NCBI RefSeq assembly: GCF_000165735.1 | Contig: NZ_GL538208.1 | Location: forward strand, 544,682-608,681 | Direction of reading: 5' to 3' | Length of the DNA: 64,000 nt | Source of the DNA: Megasphaera micronuciformis F0359 | GTDB taxonomy: Bacteria > Bacillota > Negativicutes > Veillonellales > Megasphaeraceae | Part shown: positions 18,252 to 28,445 of the stretch, piece by piece | Layout: each line of letters begins with the position of its first letter | Position numbering within the stretch: the first letter of the stretch is position 1 | Program-made: the position numbers and the translations under genes | Notes under the pieces: model-generated | What the model was told of the DNA's origin: nothing | The model's database searches: none | The model's input: only the letters and a program-made list of their open reading frames with translations

Positions 18252-19334
18252 CTATAAGTGGTCGTGAGGATAATGTATATGAAACTCTCCCTTGTATTTA
18301 GTAGCTGTCATATCATGACGGCGTACTTTATCAAACATTTGGGAACGAGCCGTTGTTGTATCATCCGAGTTACCGTGTTTACCGCCAAAGAGTGCAAAAT
18401 CGGTTTTACCCAAGGTGTACATAACCTGAATATAGAACTCGCCGGAGTGCCCCGAGGGCTTGTTATAGCCCGTATCGACGGCAATATGGGGTGTAAGATT
18501 AATTTCCGTACCTACTTTATAGCCGTCTTTATAGGTATTGAAAGTATGGAGCAACATGCCGTATAGACCGCGGACATCCCTGTGGATATTCCAGTGATAT
18601 CGATTAATATAAGGACGCAGATAACGAGCGTTTTTAAAAGTTCGGGAATAACCGATATCATATCCCGAAGCCGTCATAGAGCGACTTGTGTGGACTAAGG
18701 ATACGCCCGTATCAGGTGTATTGTAAGGAGCCGGATAGGGTTCATCTATTGTGCTCTCCGAATAGAAGAAATCTCCGCTTCCTAAGTGTTTATAGAAATT
18801 GGCATAAAACTTATTTTCGCCTACTACATATTCGGCTCCCACACCGGCACGTCTGTAGTTATCCTTAAAAGAATAGTCGTAGAAGGCATTGGCTCCTACG
18901 TAGGCGTTTTCGCTGCGGCTTAAGTGGCGATAGCCCAAGCCGATACTGCCCGTCGTACCGATGCGATCGTAGCGGTTGACATGACGCTCTTCATAGATGA
19001 CAGTGCCGGACCCCGGAACGGGCTCGTTTAGGTATTCGTCATAAGTAAAGACGTCACCGAAATTGGAAGAAACACTGCCTTGAATGAACACGAGGTCTTT
19101 CGACGTTTTTTCATCGTAGTGGCTTAAAGGTTGTAAGGTTTCTACTGCATACTGAGGCTCGTGATTTGTCTGAAATTTGGCTTTTATGTCCGTTCGATCG
19201 AGCCAATTGTGGGTTAAGGGCATTTCCTTTCCAGTTGAAAGTGTTTCGGTACCTGTCGCATAAGCGGATGAACCTACGCTACAGATAAGAAGACAGGAGA
19301 GTACGGCCCCTTTAACATTAAACTTATTATTCAC
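18252..19334 (-). CDS. Outer-membrane beta barrel of inverse-autotransporter type
   Basis: The 360-residue protein starts with GTG, with AAGGAG 8 bases upstream, and has a signal peptide (about 1-26, ending AYA). The body is rich in alternating aromatic and polar strands. The stretch LGYRHLSRSENAYVG, GANAFYDYSF and YRRAGVGAEY matches the pattern of the intimin/invasin barrel domain (IAT_beta). In that family the barrel sits in the outer membrane and exports a C-terminal passenger. Here the chain ends shortly after the barrel with a His-rich tail (HIHYPHDH), so no passenger is present. Family assignment is from motif recognition and should be tested by profile search. Confidence 0.75.
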   Translation of the reverse strand: MNNKFNVKGAVLSCLLICSVGSSAYATGTETLSTGKEMPLTHNWLDRTDIKAKFQTNHEPQYAVETLQPLSHYDEKTSKDLVFIQGSVSSNFGDVFTYDEYLNEPVPGSGTVIYEERHVNRYDRIGTTGSIGLGYRHLSRSENAYVGANAFYDYSFKDNYRRAGVGAEYVVGENKFYANFYKHLGSGDFFYSESTIDEPYPAPYNTPDTGVSLVHTSRSMTASGYDIGYSRTFKNARYLRPYINRYHWNIHRDVRGLYGMLLHTFNTYKDGYKVGTEINLTPHIAVDTGYNKPSGHSGEFYIQVMYTLGKTDFALFGGKHGNSDDTTTARSQMFDKVRRHDMTATKYKGEFHIHYPHDHL

Positions 19335-19360
19335 GTATAAAACTCCTTATAATTTTTTCT

Positions 19361-19388
19361 ATGCTTATATTGAATTATATATAAGCAT
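19361..19388 (-). promoter_or_regulatory. Palindrome over the -10 region of the barrel gene
   Basis: ATGCTTATAT (19361-19370) is repeated inverted at 19379-19388 with an 8-base spacer, and spans the -10 element. It is a candidate operator for an unknown regulator. Confidence 0.4.
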
Positions 19389-19402
19389 CCTGAAAAATAC
19401 AA
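19374..19402 (-). promoter_or_regulatory. Promoter of the outer-membrane barrel gene
   Basis: On the minus strand, TTGTAT (19402-19397) and TATAAT (19379-19374) are separated by 17 bases, about 40 bases before the GTG start. Confidence 0.7.
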
Positions 19403-19448
19403 GTAACTGATAATATTTTGTTATAAAGAAATATGTTCTTTATAAAAT

Positions 19449-19490
19449 ATTCATGCTTAAGTCGACAAGAGTGTCGACTTAAGCATGAAT
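19449..19490 (-). terminator. Long hairpin downstream of ppx
   Basis: Two 19-base arms are perfectly complementary around the 4-base loop AGAG. On the minus strand a T-rich stretch (ATATTTTATAAAG) follows. It lies 25 bases after the ppx stop and is best read as its terminator, though the T-run is broken. Confidence 0.75.
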
Positions 19491-19514
19491 AAGATTCGAT
19501 AGATAACATATTGA

Positions 19515-21044
19515 TTATTTCCAAATAAGGACGAGAGGAAAGCCGAATTCCTTTTTGAAAGATTTCGTAAATTCCTGCATGGCGTAATCGGCGCTTTCAT
19601 AGGGAGCCCCGTCTTTGGCATGGAGAATAATGATGACTACGTCGTCTTTAATTTCCACATCCATTCTTTCCACAATATTTTCATACGTATGGTCCGAGGC
19701 TTCGGCCAAAGCCAGAAGTACGGACATTTTGCGAATAACGGCCCACTCGTCATCAGAGGGAATATTGGCATATTTATAGGCTCTTTGGATTTTTCGACTG
19801 ATGCCGTGGTGAAAGCCTGCAATAAAGGCCGTCATCATTTGTTCTCTTTGGGTCATACCGTATAGGGGAGCATGGCCGATAATGAAGGCCGAGTGACGGG
19901 CATGATTGTAAAAGTTTACGCGCTTACCGATGTCATGCAAGAGAGCTGCCGTGACAAGTAACTCGCGAATTCGGTCGTTGCATTTATGTAAGGGTTTCAG
20001 TCCGTCAAAGAGCATGGCCGATACCTTGGCTACTTGATTTAAGTGCGGCCGATTCAAGTCGGCAATATTTCCCAAGTAGTTATTAATACTGAAGGCCAGA
20101 ATATTGTCGAGACGGGGACTTTTCATTTTATACATTTTCGCATAATACTCAAAGAAAAGGCCTTCACGCAAACCGCACCCGCTGACGATTAGTTCGTGGG
20201 CACCCACTAAATCAAATATGGTTTTAATGACGGCACCGCCGGCAATAATAACATCGCTCCGTTCGCTTGACAAACCGGGCACCTTCTTGCGGGCTGCCGG
20301 CGTTTTTTCAACAAGCGTCCGGAAAATTTTTTCGAATTCTTCATGTAATAAGAGGTAATTATGAATGGTCGGCAACTCATAGTTGCGAGCTCGTTGATCC
20401 ATTTTAGCAAAGTTGCGGGCCGTGCCGCCGATACCGACAAGGGGGAGTGACACGTCTTTTAGCCACGACACCTCGGCTAAGGTTTTGCGTAAAAACTTCA
20501 AACATGTGTGTAAGCGATCCTCCGAGACGGCCCCGGACGTGTCGAATCGTTCCGTAATAGTAACGGCACCGACGGGAACGGATACGGCATGAACGATATT
20601 GCGATCTTTAACCAGCGTTAATTCGACGCTGGCACCCCCTAAGTCGAATAGGATAAAATCTTGAATATCAATGGTGTTAATGGCGCCTAAGTAACCTAAA
20701 TAAGCTTCGCGTTCACCGGCAATGACGGACATGGAAATACCCGTTTCTTTCTTGATTCTTTCCAGAAAGAGCATACCGTTATCGGCATTGCGAACCGCCG
20801 CCGTAGCGACGGCAAGGCAAGTTTTGATTCCCTTAATATCCATAATGTGTTTATACACATGAAGACTTTTTAAAGCCTTAGCCATGCCTTCTTCCGTAAG
20901 AGAACCTGTACGTGATAAGCCCTGACCCAGACGAATGGTTTCCTTATCCTGATAGACAAAAGAATAGGCTTTGTTGTCCTTAATTTGAGCAATGACGAAG
21001 CGAATGGAGTTTGATCCCATGTCGATAATGGCTATATGTTCCAT
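19515..21044 (-). CDS. ppx: Exopolyphosphatase / GppA phosphatase
   Basis: The 509-residue protein has the Ppx/GppA fold: DMGSNSIRFVI at the N-terminus, FDLGGASVEL and the second phosphate-binding region with GGTARNF, then a C-terminal HD-like helical domain (about 310-500) containing LLHDIGKRVNF. Members remove terminal phosphate from polyphosphate or pppGpp. It is divergent from ppk across 187 bases, so making and breaking polyphosphate are probably controlled together. The two activities cannot be separated by eye. Confidence 0.92.
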   Translation of the reverse strand: MEHIAIIDMGSNSIRFVIAQIKDNKAYSFVYQDKETIRLGQGLSRTGSLTEEGMAKALKSLHVYKHIMDIKGIKTCLAVATAAVRNADNGMLFLERIKKETGISMSVIAGEREAYLGYLGAINTIDIQDFILFDLGGASVELTLVKDRNIVHAVSVPVGAVTITERFDTSGAVSEDRLHTCLKFLRKTLAEVSWLKDVSLPLVGIGGTARNFAKMDQRARNYELPTIHNYLLLHEEFEKIFRTLVEKTPAARKKVPGLSSERSDVIIAGGAVIKTIFDLVGAHELIVSGCGLREGLFFEYYAKMYKMKSPRLDNILAFSINNYLGNIADLNRPHLNQVAKVSAMLFDGLKPLHKCNDRIRELLVTAALLHDIGKRVNFYNHARHSAFIIGHAPLYGMTQREQMMTAFIAGFHHGISRKIQRAYKYANIPSDDEWAVIRKMSVLLALAEASDHTYENIVERMDVEIKDDVVIIILHAKDGAPYESADYAMQEFTKSFKKEFGFPLVLIWK

Positions 21045-21231
21045 AGTAACCTCATTTCCGTAGTGACGGTGTCTTTTTATTTATTGTACAGATAAAAGGG
21101 CGAAAGATAAAGGGATGAAGAACAAATCTTTTTGTCATCAGTTCTTTAATGAATATATGAAAAGTTTTTATGTGTGTACTATAATATATATGAAATGAAG
21201 GTGCTTTGACCTGTAAAGGACGGTAATATTG

Positions 21232-23307
21232 ATGATTCATGCAAAGGAAAACAGATATTTAAACCGTGAATGTACGTGGATAAACTTTAATGAGCGAGTG
21301 GTTAACGAGGCTGCGATTTCATCTATTCCTTTATTGGAACGAGTTAACTTTCTATCTATCAGTGCCTCTAACAACGACGAATTTTTTATGATTCGCGTAG
21401 CCGGTATTAAGCATTTATTGGCAGAACAGATAACTCGTAAGGATATTGCCGGCTTGACCCCAAAGGAGCAGTTTGAAGCCATTCAATTGATGGAACATTC
21501 TCAGTGTCGCCGTCAATATAAAATTTATAGAGACGTTAAAAAGCGATTGTCGGCAGAGGGGATTCATATTATTTCCTTTGATGAGGCCAATGAAGAAGAA
21601 AAACTTTATTTGGAAAAATACGTAAAGGAAGAAATCTACCCTGTAGTTACACCCTTGGCTGTCGATACGGCTCACTTTGTTCCTTTTTTGGCGAGCTTAT
21701 CTTTAAACTTAGCCGTATTTTTGCAACGTGAAGGCGGCGGCCTGATGAAGGCGGCCGTACTTCCCGTTCCGTTAAAGACCGTGCCGAGACTCATTGAAAT
21801 ACCGCAGAAAAGGGGGGGCCATACCTTCGTCTTTTGCGAGGACCTGCTGGCGGCTTACGGTCATCTGTTTTTCCCGAGTTATATAATTACGGAGATCAGA
21901 CCCTTTAGATTGACTCGCGATGCCGACTTGGAAATCAGTAAGGATGCCGCAGACTTGTTGGCGGAAGTAAAAAAATCGCTGAAAAAACGAAAAAAAGGGG
22001 CTCCTGTTCGCTTGGAAACGGACTGTCGTATCAGTCCGGCTATGCGACGCTTTTTAAAGACCGTGGCAGACGTGGAAGAAGCTGATATTTATGAAATAGA
22101 CGGGCCTGTGGATTTAACGGGACTCTTTGAAATCACGGCCTTGCCCGAATATGATCGTTTGAGATTTCCCGCGGCTTCTCCACAACCCGTATGGGAACTG
22201 TTGCCGTATAGGAAAGAAGAATTATGGTCTGTCGTTAAAAAACATAATATTATGATGCATCATCCTTATGAAACCTTTGCAGCCGTAGACGATTTTATCT
22301 ATTTGGCAGCCAAAGATCCGGACGTTTTAGCTATTAAACAAACCTTATATCGTGTCGGTACGCAATCGGCTATTATCGATGCTTTGGCGGCGGCTGCCGA
22401 AAACGGTAAAGAAGTAACGGTCCTCATGGAAGTAAAGGCGCGGTTTGATGAAGAAAATAATATTCATAAGGCACGCAAATTGGAAGAAGCGGGATGTCAT
22501 GTCATTTACGGGGTAGCCGGGTTAAAAACCCATTCGAAGATTACCCTCGTCGTACGACGGGAGAGTGACGGTATTCGCCGTTATGTACACTTGGCTACAG
22601 GAAATTATAACGGAAAAACGGCCCGTATTTATACGGATGTCGGCATTCTGACGGCGGATCGGGCTATGGGGGAAGATGCATCGGCTTTTTTCAACCTTTT
22701 GTCCGGCTATTTTGAAAGTCCGGCTTGGAAAAAACTGGCGGTAGCTCCCTATGACTTACGAGAACAACTGTATTCGTCCATTGACAGAGAAATCTCTGTG
22801 GCTAAAGCGGGTAAGAAGGCCGTTATTATTGCCAAGATGAACTCCCTTTTAGATCGACACGTTATTGACCGGTTGTATGAAGCCTCTCAGGCCGGAGTGA
22901 TTGTACGTCTTATTGTTCGCGGTATCTGCGTACTCCGTCCGGGAGTGACGGGACTTAGTGAGAATATCAGTGTACACAGCATTGTCGGAAGGTTTTTGGA
23001 ACATAGCCGTCTCTTTTATTTTTACAATGACGGTGCGGAGGATGTATTTATTTCTTCCGCTGATTGGATGCCCCGAAATTTAAATGAACGTATCGAACTG
23101 CTTGTACCTGTAGAATACGGGCCTCATAAAGAAAGAATCAAAGAAATTCTCCGACTCAATTATGAAGATAATGTAAACGGTCATATTATGGATCAAAACG
23201 GAGAGTATACCTATCTGACAGATAATAGAACGGGTCCTGCCGTCAATGCTCAGGAGACCTTTCAGCAACTTGCGGAGCAAGCTGCTTCGGGGCCTGAAAA
23301 CGGCTGA
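21232..23307 (+). CDS. ppk: Polyphosphate kinase 1
   Basis: The protein has 691 residues from the ATG at 21232 (AAAGGACGG upstream; an adjacent TTG at 21229 is less likely). Domain order is that of PPK1: an N-terminal helical domain, a head domain and two PLD-like catalytic halves. The phosphorylated histidine lies in YVHLATGNYNGK, and the second catalytic His in EHSRLFYF. The enzyme polymerises the gamma-phosphate of ATP into polyphosphate. It is divergent from ppx. Confidence 0.97.
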   Translation: MIHAKENRYLNRECTWINFNERVVNEAAISSIPLLERVNFLSISASNNDEFFMIRVAGIKHLLAEQITRKDIAGLTPKEQFEAIQLMEHSQCRRQYKIYRDVKKRLSAEGIHIISFDEANEEEKLYLEKYVKEEIYPVVTPLAVDTAHFVPFLASLSLNLAVFLQREGGGLMKAAVLPVPLKTVPRLIEIPQKRGGHTFVFCEDLLAAYGHLFFPSYIITEIRPFRLTRDADLEISKDAADLLAEVKKSLKKRKKGAPVRLETDCRISPAMRRFLKTVADVEEADIYEIDGPVDLTGLFEITALPEYDRLRFPAASPQPVWELLPYRKEELWSVVKKHNIMMHHPYETFAAVDDFIYLAAKDPDVLAIKQTLYRVGTQSAIIDALAAAAENGKEVTVLMEVKARFDEENNIHKARKLEEAGCHVIYGVAGLKTHSKITLVVRRESDGIRRYVHLATGNYNGKTARIYTDVGILTADRAMGEDASAFFNLLSGYFESPAWKKLAVAPYDLREQLYSSIDREISVAKAGKKAVIIAKMNSLLDRHVIDRLYEASQAGVIVRLIVRGICVLRPGVTGLSENISVHSIVGRFLEHSRLFYFYNDGAEDVFISSADWMPRNLNERIELLVPVEYGPHKERIKEILRLNYEDNVNGHIMDQNGEYTYLTDNRTGPAVNAQETFQQLAEQAASGPENG

Positions 23308-23309
23308 AA

Positions 23310-23338
23310 TTGACACGCCATACCTCCTTTGTTACAAT
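23310..23338 (+). promoter_or_regulatory. Promoter of the 3D-domain protein
   Basis: A consensus TTGACA (23310-23315) and TACAAT (23333-23338) lie 17 bases apart, 22 bases before the ATG at 23361. The -35 begins two bases after the ppk stop. Confidence 0.85.
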
Positions 23339-23360
23339 TGGTCATAATTGGAGGGATTGC

Positions 23361-24335
23361 ATGAGAAAATGGAAAGAATCGATTACACGGACCTATTCCG
23401 TTTTGGTTGCTTTGTTGATTCTCGTGTCTCTGACAGGATTTATCGATAAGGGAAAAACGGTTACTGTTATTGAAGACGGTAAGAGCCGGGAAGTATACAC
23501 GCGCTCTTTAAATAAAGATGCCTTAACGCGAGAGCTGGGGATTACACCGGCGTCTAAGGACGAAGTCTATCTTTCGACACCGAAGCTTACGGACGGGTCT
23601 GTGGCCACTGTTCGTCGGGCCGTTCCCGTAACGCTGGATTATAAAGGACAGACCGTTACGGTCTCGTCAGGCAAAAAGACGGTAGGAGAGGTAGCGGCTC
23701 AATACGGGTATGATCGTGAAAACTACAGACCGTACGGGAATCCGGAAGCTCCCGTAGAAAAGGACATGACCGTTCGAATCGGTAATTTGTCGCGGAAAAC
23801 CGTATCGGAAGACGATGTAGTTCAATATGTTATTGAAAGTATTCCCGACGAATCTATCGGTCAGGGACGTGAAGAAATTGTCCAGGAAGGTGTTAACGGG
23901 CGTAAGCGAGTAACGAATAATATTGTCAGTCTGGACGGACAGGTTGTCGGTAAGGAGCACATAAAGACGGAACTCATCTCCGAAATGAAGCCCCTTATTC
24001 GTAAAATAGGTACTAAGGAAACAGTAGAAATCAATACGGGTGATATTTCCAAATATAAGGAAGTATTGACCATGGTGGCGACAGCGTACTTGCCGACTGA
24101 CGGAGACGGTCGCGGTATTACCTATACGGGCACTCGTGCACGATACGGCGAAATTGCCGTCGATCCGCGTGTCATTCCTCTGGGAACTAAGGTTTTTATT
24201 CCCGGTTACGGCATTGCCGTAGCGGAAGATACGGGCGGTGATATTTTGGGCAACCGTATTGATTTATGTATGGAAAGTTATGATTCGTGCATGGCTTTCG
24301 GTCGTCGTACCGTACAAGTGTATATTCTCGAGTAA
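23361..24335 (+). CDS. G5/3D-domain cell-wall protein (YabE/RpfB-like)
   Basis: The ATG at 23361 has GGAGGG upstream and gives 324 residues; an in-frame TTG at 23310 is inside the promoter. The order is: N-terminal membrane/signal segment (about residues 10-28), two ubiquitin-like DUF348 repeats (about 33-75 and 90-140), a G5 domain (about 150-220) and a C-terminal 3D domain (about 238-324) with conserved Asp in AVDPRVIPLG and VAEDTGGD. The 3D domain resembles the catalytic core of MltA-type lytic transglycosylases. It probably cleaves peptidoglycan strands outside the membrane. Confidence 0.88.
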   Translation: MRKWKESITRTYSVLVALLILVSLTGFIDKGKTVTVIEDGKSREVYTRSLNKDALTRELGITPASKDEVYLSTPKLTDGSVATVRRAVPVTLDYKGQTVTVSSGKKTVGEVAAQYGYDRENYRPYGNPEAPVEKDMTVRIGNLSRKTVSEDDVVQYVIESIPDESIGQGREEIVQEGVNGRKRVTNNIVSLDGQVVGKEHIKTELISEMKPLIRKIGTKETVEINTGDISKYKEVLTMVATAYLPTDGDGRGITYTGTRARYGEIAVDPRVIPLGTKVFIPGYGIAVAEDTGGDILGNRIDLCMESYDSCMAFGRRTVQVYILE

Positions 24336-24357
24336 AAAGGGGCGTAAGCCCTTTTTT
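24334..24357 (+). terminator. Intrinsic terminator after the 3D-domain gene
   Basis: AAAAGGGGC pairs with GCCCTTTT around GTAA and ends in a T-run, starting at the stop codon. Confidence 0.88.
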
Positions 24358-24373
24358 ATTGCTTTTCAAATCC

Positions 24374-24402
24374 TTGCTACCCGACTTTCTTTATGATATA
24401 AT
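24374..24402 (+). promoter_or_regulatory. Promoter of rpsB-tsf
   Basis: TTGCTA (24374-24379) and TATAAT (24397-24402) lie 17 bases apart, with TG just ahead of the -10. It leaves a leader of about 100 bases before rpsB. Confidence 0.8.
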
Positions 24403-24434
24403 CATTAAGGTTTAAATACACACGCATCGTCGAG

Positions 24435-24468
24435 CTTGTTACTGTGCCGTTTTTACGGTAGCGACAAG
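24435..24468 (+). promoter_or_regulatory. Hairpin in the rpsB leader
   Basis: CTTGTTACTG pairs with TAGCGACAAG (one mismatch, two G-T pairs), continued by CCGT/ACGG after a 2-base bulge. No T-run follows, so it is not a terminator. A role in feedback by ribosomal protein S2 is possible but unproven. Confidence 0.35.
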
Positions 24469-24506
24469 TGATGACCGAGCGGAGGAGAAACAGGAGGAAA
24501 CATATT

Positions 24507-25325
24507 ATGGCAGTAGTATCAATGAAACAATTATTGGAAGCAGGCGTTCATTTCGGTCACCAGACCCGTCGTTGGAACCCTAAGATGTCGCGCTTTATCT
24601 TTACGGAACGCAACGGTATCTATATTATCGACTTGCAGAAAACCGTTAAGAAATTGGACGAAGCGTATAATTTTGCTCGTGACTTGGCATCCGAAGGCGG
24701 CAAGGTCCTTTTTGTAGGAACGAAGAAGCAGGCTCAAGAATCCATTAAGAACGAAGCTGAACGTTGCGGCATGTTCTTTGTCAACGAACGTTGGCTCGGC
24801 GGCATGTTGACCAACTTCCAGACCATTGAAAAACGCGTAAAACGCTTAAAAACTCTTGAAAAACAAGCTGAAGACGGCACTTTCGACGTTCTTCCCAAGA
24901 AAGAAGTAACGCTTCTCAAACATGAAATGGAAAAACTCCAAAAGTATTTGGGCGGCATTAAAGAAATGAAGAAGGTTCCCGATGCGCTCTTCGTTATCGA
25001 TCCGAAAAAAGAAGAAATCGCTATCGCCGAAGCTCGTAAATTGAATATTCCCATTATCGCAACGGTAGACACGAACTGCGATCCCGATCTTATCGATTAC
25101 CCCATTCCGGCAAACGATGATGCTATTCGTGCCGTTAAATTGTTAACCGGAAAGATTGCCGACGCTATTATGGAAGGTCGTCAGGGCGAATCGATGGATG
25201 GCGAAGAACAAACCGAATTGGGTGATTATAATAATGATGCTCAGATCGGTAAAGATGCGAAAGAACATTTTGAATCTTGGCAGGAAGATGCTCATCAAGC
25301 AGTAAAAGACGGTTATTCGGGCTAA
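24507..25325 (+). CDS. rpsB: Ribosomal protein S2
   Basis: The start is the ATG at 24507 with AGGAGGAAA upstream, giving 272 residues; a longer frame from 24468 would run through the leader hairpin. [21 protein letters not shown] and [13 protein letters not shown] are typical of S2. It is part of the small ribosomal subunit. The C-terminus (last 45 residues) is acidic and variable, as is common. It heads the rpsB-tsf unit. Confidence 0.98.
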   Translation: MAVVSMKQLLEAGVHFGHQTRRWNPKMSRFIFTERNGIYIIDLQKTVKKLDEAYNFARDLASEGGKVLFVGTKKQAQESIKNEAERCGMFFVNERWLGGMLTNFQTIEKRVKRLKTLEKQAEDGTFDVLPKKEVTLLKHEMEKLQKYLGGIKEMKKVPDALFVIDPKKEEIAIAEARKLNIPIIATVDTNCDPDLIDYPIPANDDAIRAVKLLTGKIADAIMEGRQGESMDGEEQTELGDYNNDAQIGKDAKEHFESWQEDAHQAVKDGYSG

Positions 25326-25365
25326 TTGTCAGATAAATATACATAACAATATCGGAGGTAAAGAC

Positions 25366-26809
<1,444 letters not shown>

Positions 26810-26856
26810 AAACGGTATCATATAGTTAATATATTTGCGATAAGGAAGTGACGGCA

Positions 26857-27417
26857 ATGGAAATTCAAGAATTATTAAATGAGTGTGAGGCTAAAGCGGA
26901 TAAAACGATTGAGAATTTTAAACGTAACTTATCTTCCATTCGGACCGGTCGGGCAAGCACCTCCTTGTTAGATCGTGTATCCGTCGACTATTACGGAACA
27001 CCGACACCGGTTAATCAAGTGGCTAACGTATCGGCTCCGGAACCTCGTTTAATTACTATTTCTCCGTGGGAACGTACTATGCTCGGTGAAATTGAAAAGG
27101 CTATTTTGAAGTCCGACCTGGGTTTAAATCCCAATAACGACGGTACGATTATTCGTCTTGAAATTCCTCAACTTACGGAAGAGCGTCGTAAGGAATTAAG
27201 CAAAAAAGTCGGCAAAGAGGCGGAAGATGCTAAAGTTGCCGTACGCAATATCCGACGTGATTCGAACGATGCCGTAAAGAAGAGTGAAAAGAAGAAAGAA
27301 ATTACGGAAGATGACAGCAAGGAAGCACAGACGAAAATCCAAAAGATTACGGATGCGAAGATAAAGCAAATAGATGAAATTAAAGATAAAAAAGAAAAAG
27401 AAGTAATGGAAGTATAA
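26857..27417 (+). CDS. frr: Ribosome recycling factor
   Basis: The ATG at 26857 (AAGGAAG upstream) gives 186 residues, the normal RRF length. IRTGRASTSLLDRV near the N-terminus and the Lys/Asp/Glu-rich three-helix C-terminal half are diagnostic. RRF with EF-G splits post-termination ribosomes. Its TAA overlaps the next ATG by one base, so the downstream small gene is probably translated by coupling. Confidence 0.97.
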   Translation: MEIQELLNECEAKADKTIENFKRNLSSIRTGRASTSLLDRVSVDYYGTPTPVNQVANVSAPEPRLITISPWERTMLGEIEKAILKSDLGLNPNNDGTIIRLEIPQLTEERRKELSKKVGKEAEDAKVAVRNIRRDSNDAVKKSEKKKEITEDDSKEAQTKIQKITDAKIKQIDEIKDKKEKEVMEV

Positions 27418-27650
27418 TGGATATATACAGTTTATTTGGCATGCCCTTAGGGTATGCCAAATCTTCATTAGAGCGAGAGAATATAAATTATACAGTTGTC
27501 CTGACAGAGTCGACAAGCCGTTTCTTTCATGCTGATTTGGATCGCTTATATGTAGTAAGAGTCCGGCAAGAGGCAAATGGTACCGTCGAATTGGTAGCCA
27601 ATCCCCGAATGGAAGCCGGCGAAACTGTAAAGAAGCTACTGCATAAATAG
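27417..27650 (+). CDS. Unknown 77-residue protein between frr and uppS
   Basis: The frame begins in the frr stop (TAATG) and ends 12 bases before uppS. It has no membrane segment and no motif I recognise; the middle is beta-like (YVVRVRQ, VELVANP). Its position and the one-base overlap favour a real, co-translated gene. A very stable hairpin covers codons 6-15 of this frame. No function can be proposed. Confidence 0.6.
   Translation: MDIYSLFGMPLGYAKSSLERENINYTVVLTESTSRFFHADLDRLYVVRVRQEANGTVELVANPRMEAGETVKKLLHK
27434..27462 (+). repeat. 13-base-pair hairpin inside the 77-residue ORF
   Basis: ATTTGGCATGCCC pairs with GGGTATGCCAAAT around a 3-base loop (TTA), with one G-T pair. No T-run follows on either strand, so it is not an ordinary terminator. 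It may act on translation or on RNA processing between frr and uppS. Confidence 0.8.
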
Positions 27651-27662
27651 GAGAATTAGGGT

Positions 27663-28442
27663 ATGCTCGGAAATTTATTTTCCAAAGAGAAATCGAATAT
27701 AGAGGTTCAACATGATGATTTGACCTTAGATATGACACGAGTTCCTCACCATGTAGCCATTATTATGGACGGTAACGGCCGTTGGGCCAAACGCCGCGGC
27801 ATGCCTCGGCGTGCGGGGCATAAAGCCGGAGCGGATACCTTGAAGCAGATTATTGTAGCTGCTGATGAACTGGGAGTCAAGGTGCTTACGGTCTATGCCT
27901 TTTCCACGGAAAACTGGAAGAGACCGGAAGAAGAAGTTTCGTATATTATGAATCTCATGCTTACGTATTTAAAGAAAAATCTTGCCGATTTGGATGCTAA
28001 AAACGTACAATTGAGATTTATCGGGGACAGAACCCGCTTGTCAAAAGATCTGCAAGAGCTGTTTAATACGGCGGAAACTTCTATGCACAAGAATTCGGGG
28101 CTTATTGTCAATGTGGCTGTCAACTACGGTGGTCGCGGGGAAATTGCGACAGCTGTAAAGTCGATTGTAAAAGATGTGGAGAATAAAAAAATAGATGCTT
28201 CACAGATTTCGGAAGAGTTGATAAGCACTTATTTGTATACAGCACCTGAAAATGAAGTGGATTTATTAATTCGCCCGGGGGCGGATTTACGTATCAGTAA
28301 TTATTTATTATGGCAAATCGCTTATGCCGAATTTTGGTACACCGACCTGTGTTGGCCCGATTTCACAAAAGACACGCTTATAGAAGCTATCAAATCTTAT
28401 CAGGGAAGAGATCGTCGCTTTGGCGGTTTGCATGAGGAGTAA
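27663..28442 (+). CDS. uppS: Undecaprenyl diphosphate synthase
   Basis: The 259-residue protein has the cis-prenyltransferase signature IIMDGNGRWAK with the catalytic Asp, FSTENWKRP, and LIRPGADLRISNYLLWQ near the end. It extends farnesyl diphosphate to the C55 carrier for wall polymers. It lies in the conserved frr-uppS-cdsA block and is followed 3 bases later by cdsA. The first 30 residues before the core are longer than in E. coli but usual in Firmicutes. Confidence 0.96.
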   Translation: MLGNLFSKEKSNIEVQHDDLTLDMTRVPHHVAIIMDGNGRWAKRRGMPRRAGHKAGADTLKQIIVAADELGVKVLTVYAFSTENWKRPEEEVSYIMNLMLTYLKKNLADLDAKNVQLRFIGDRTRLSKDLQELFNTAETSMHKNSGLIVNVAVNYGGRGEIATAVKSIVKDVENKKIDASQISEELISTYLYTAPENEVDLLIRPGADLRISNYLLWQIAYAEFWYTDLCWPDFTKDTLIEAIKSYQGRDRRFGGLHEE

Positions 28443-28445
28443 GAA

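Noticed and set aside
19449-19490. Long perfect inverted repeat as a transposon end or attachment site
   Set aside because: Only one copy is seen, no transposase is nearby, and its place just after the ppx stop fits a terminator better.
23310-23360. TTG start for the 3D-domain protein
   Set aside because: It coincides with the -35 box of a consensus promoter, so it cannot be in the transcript.
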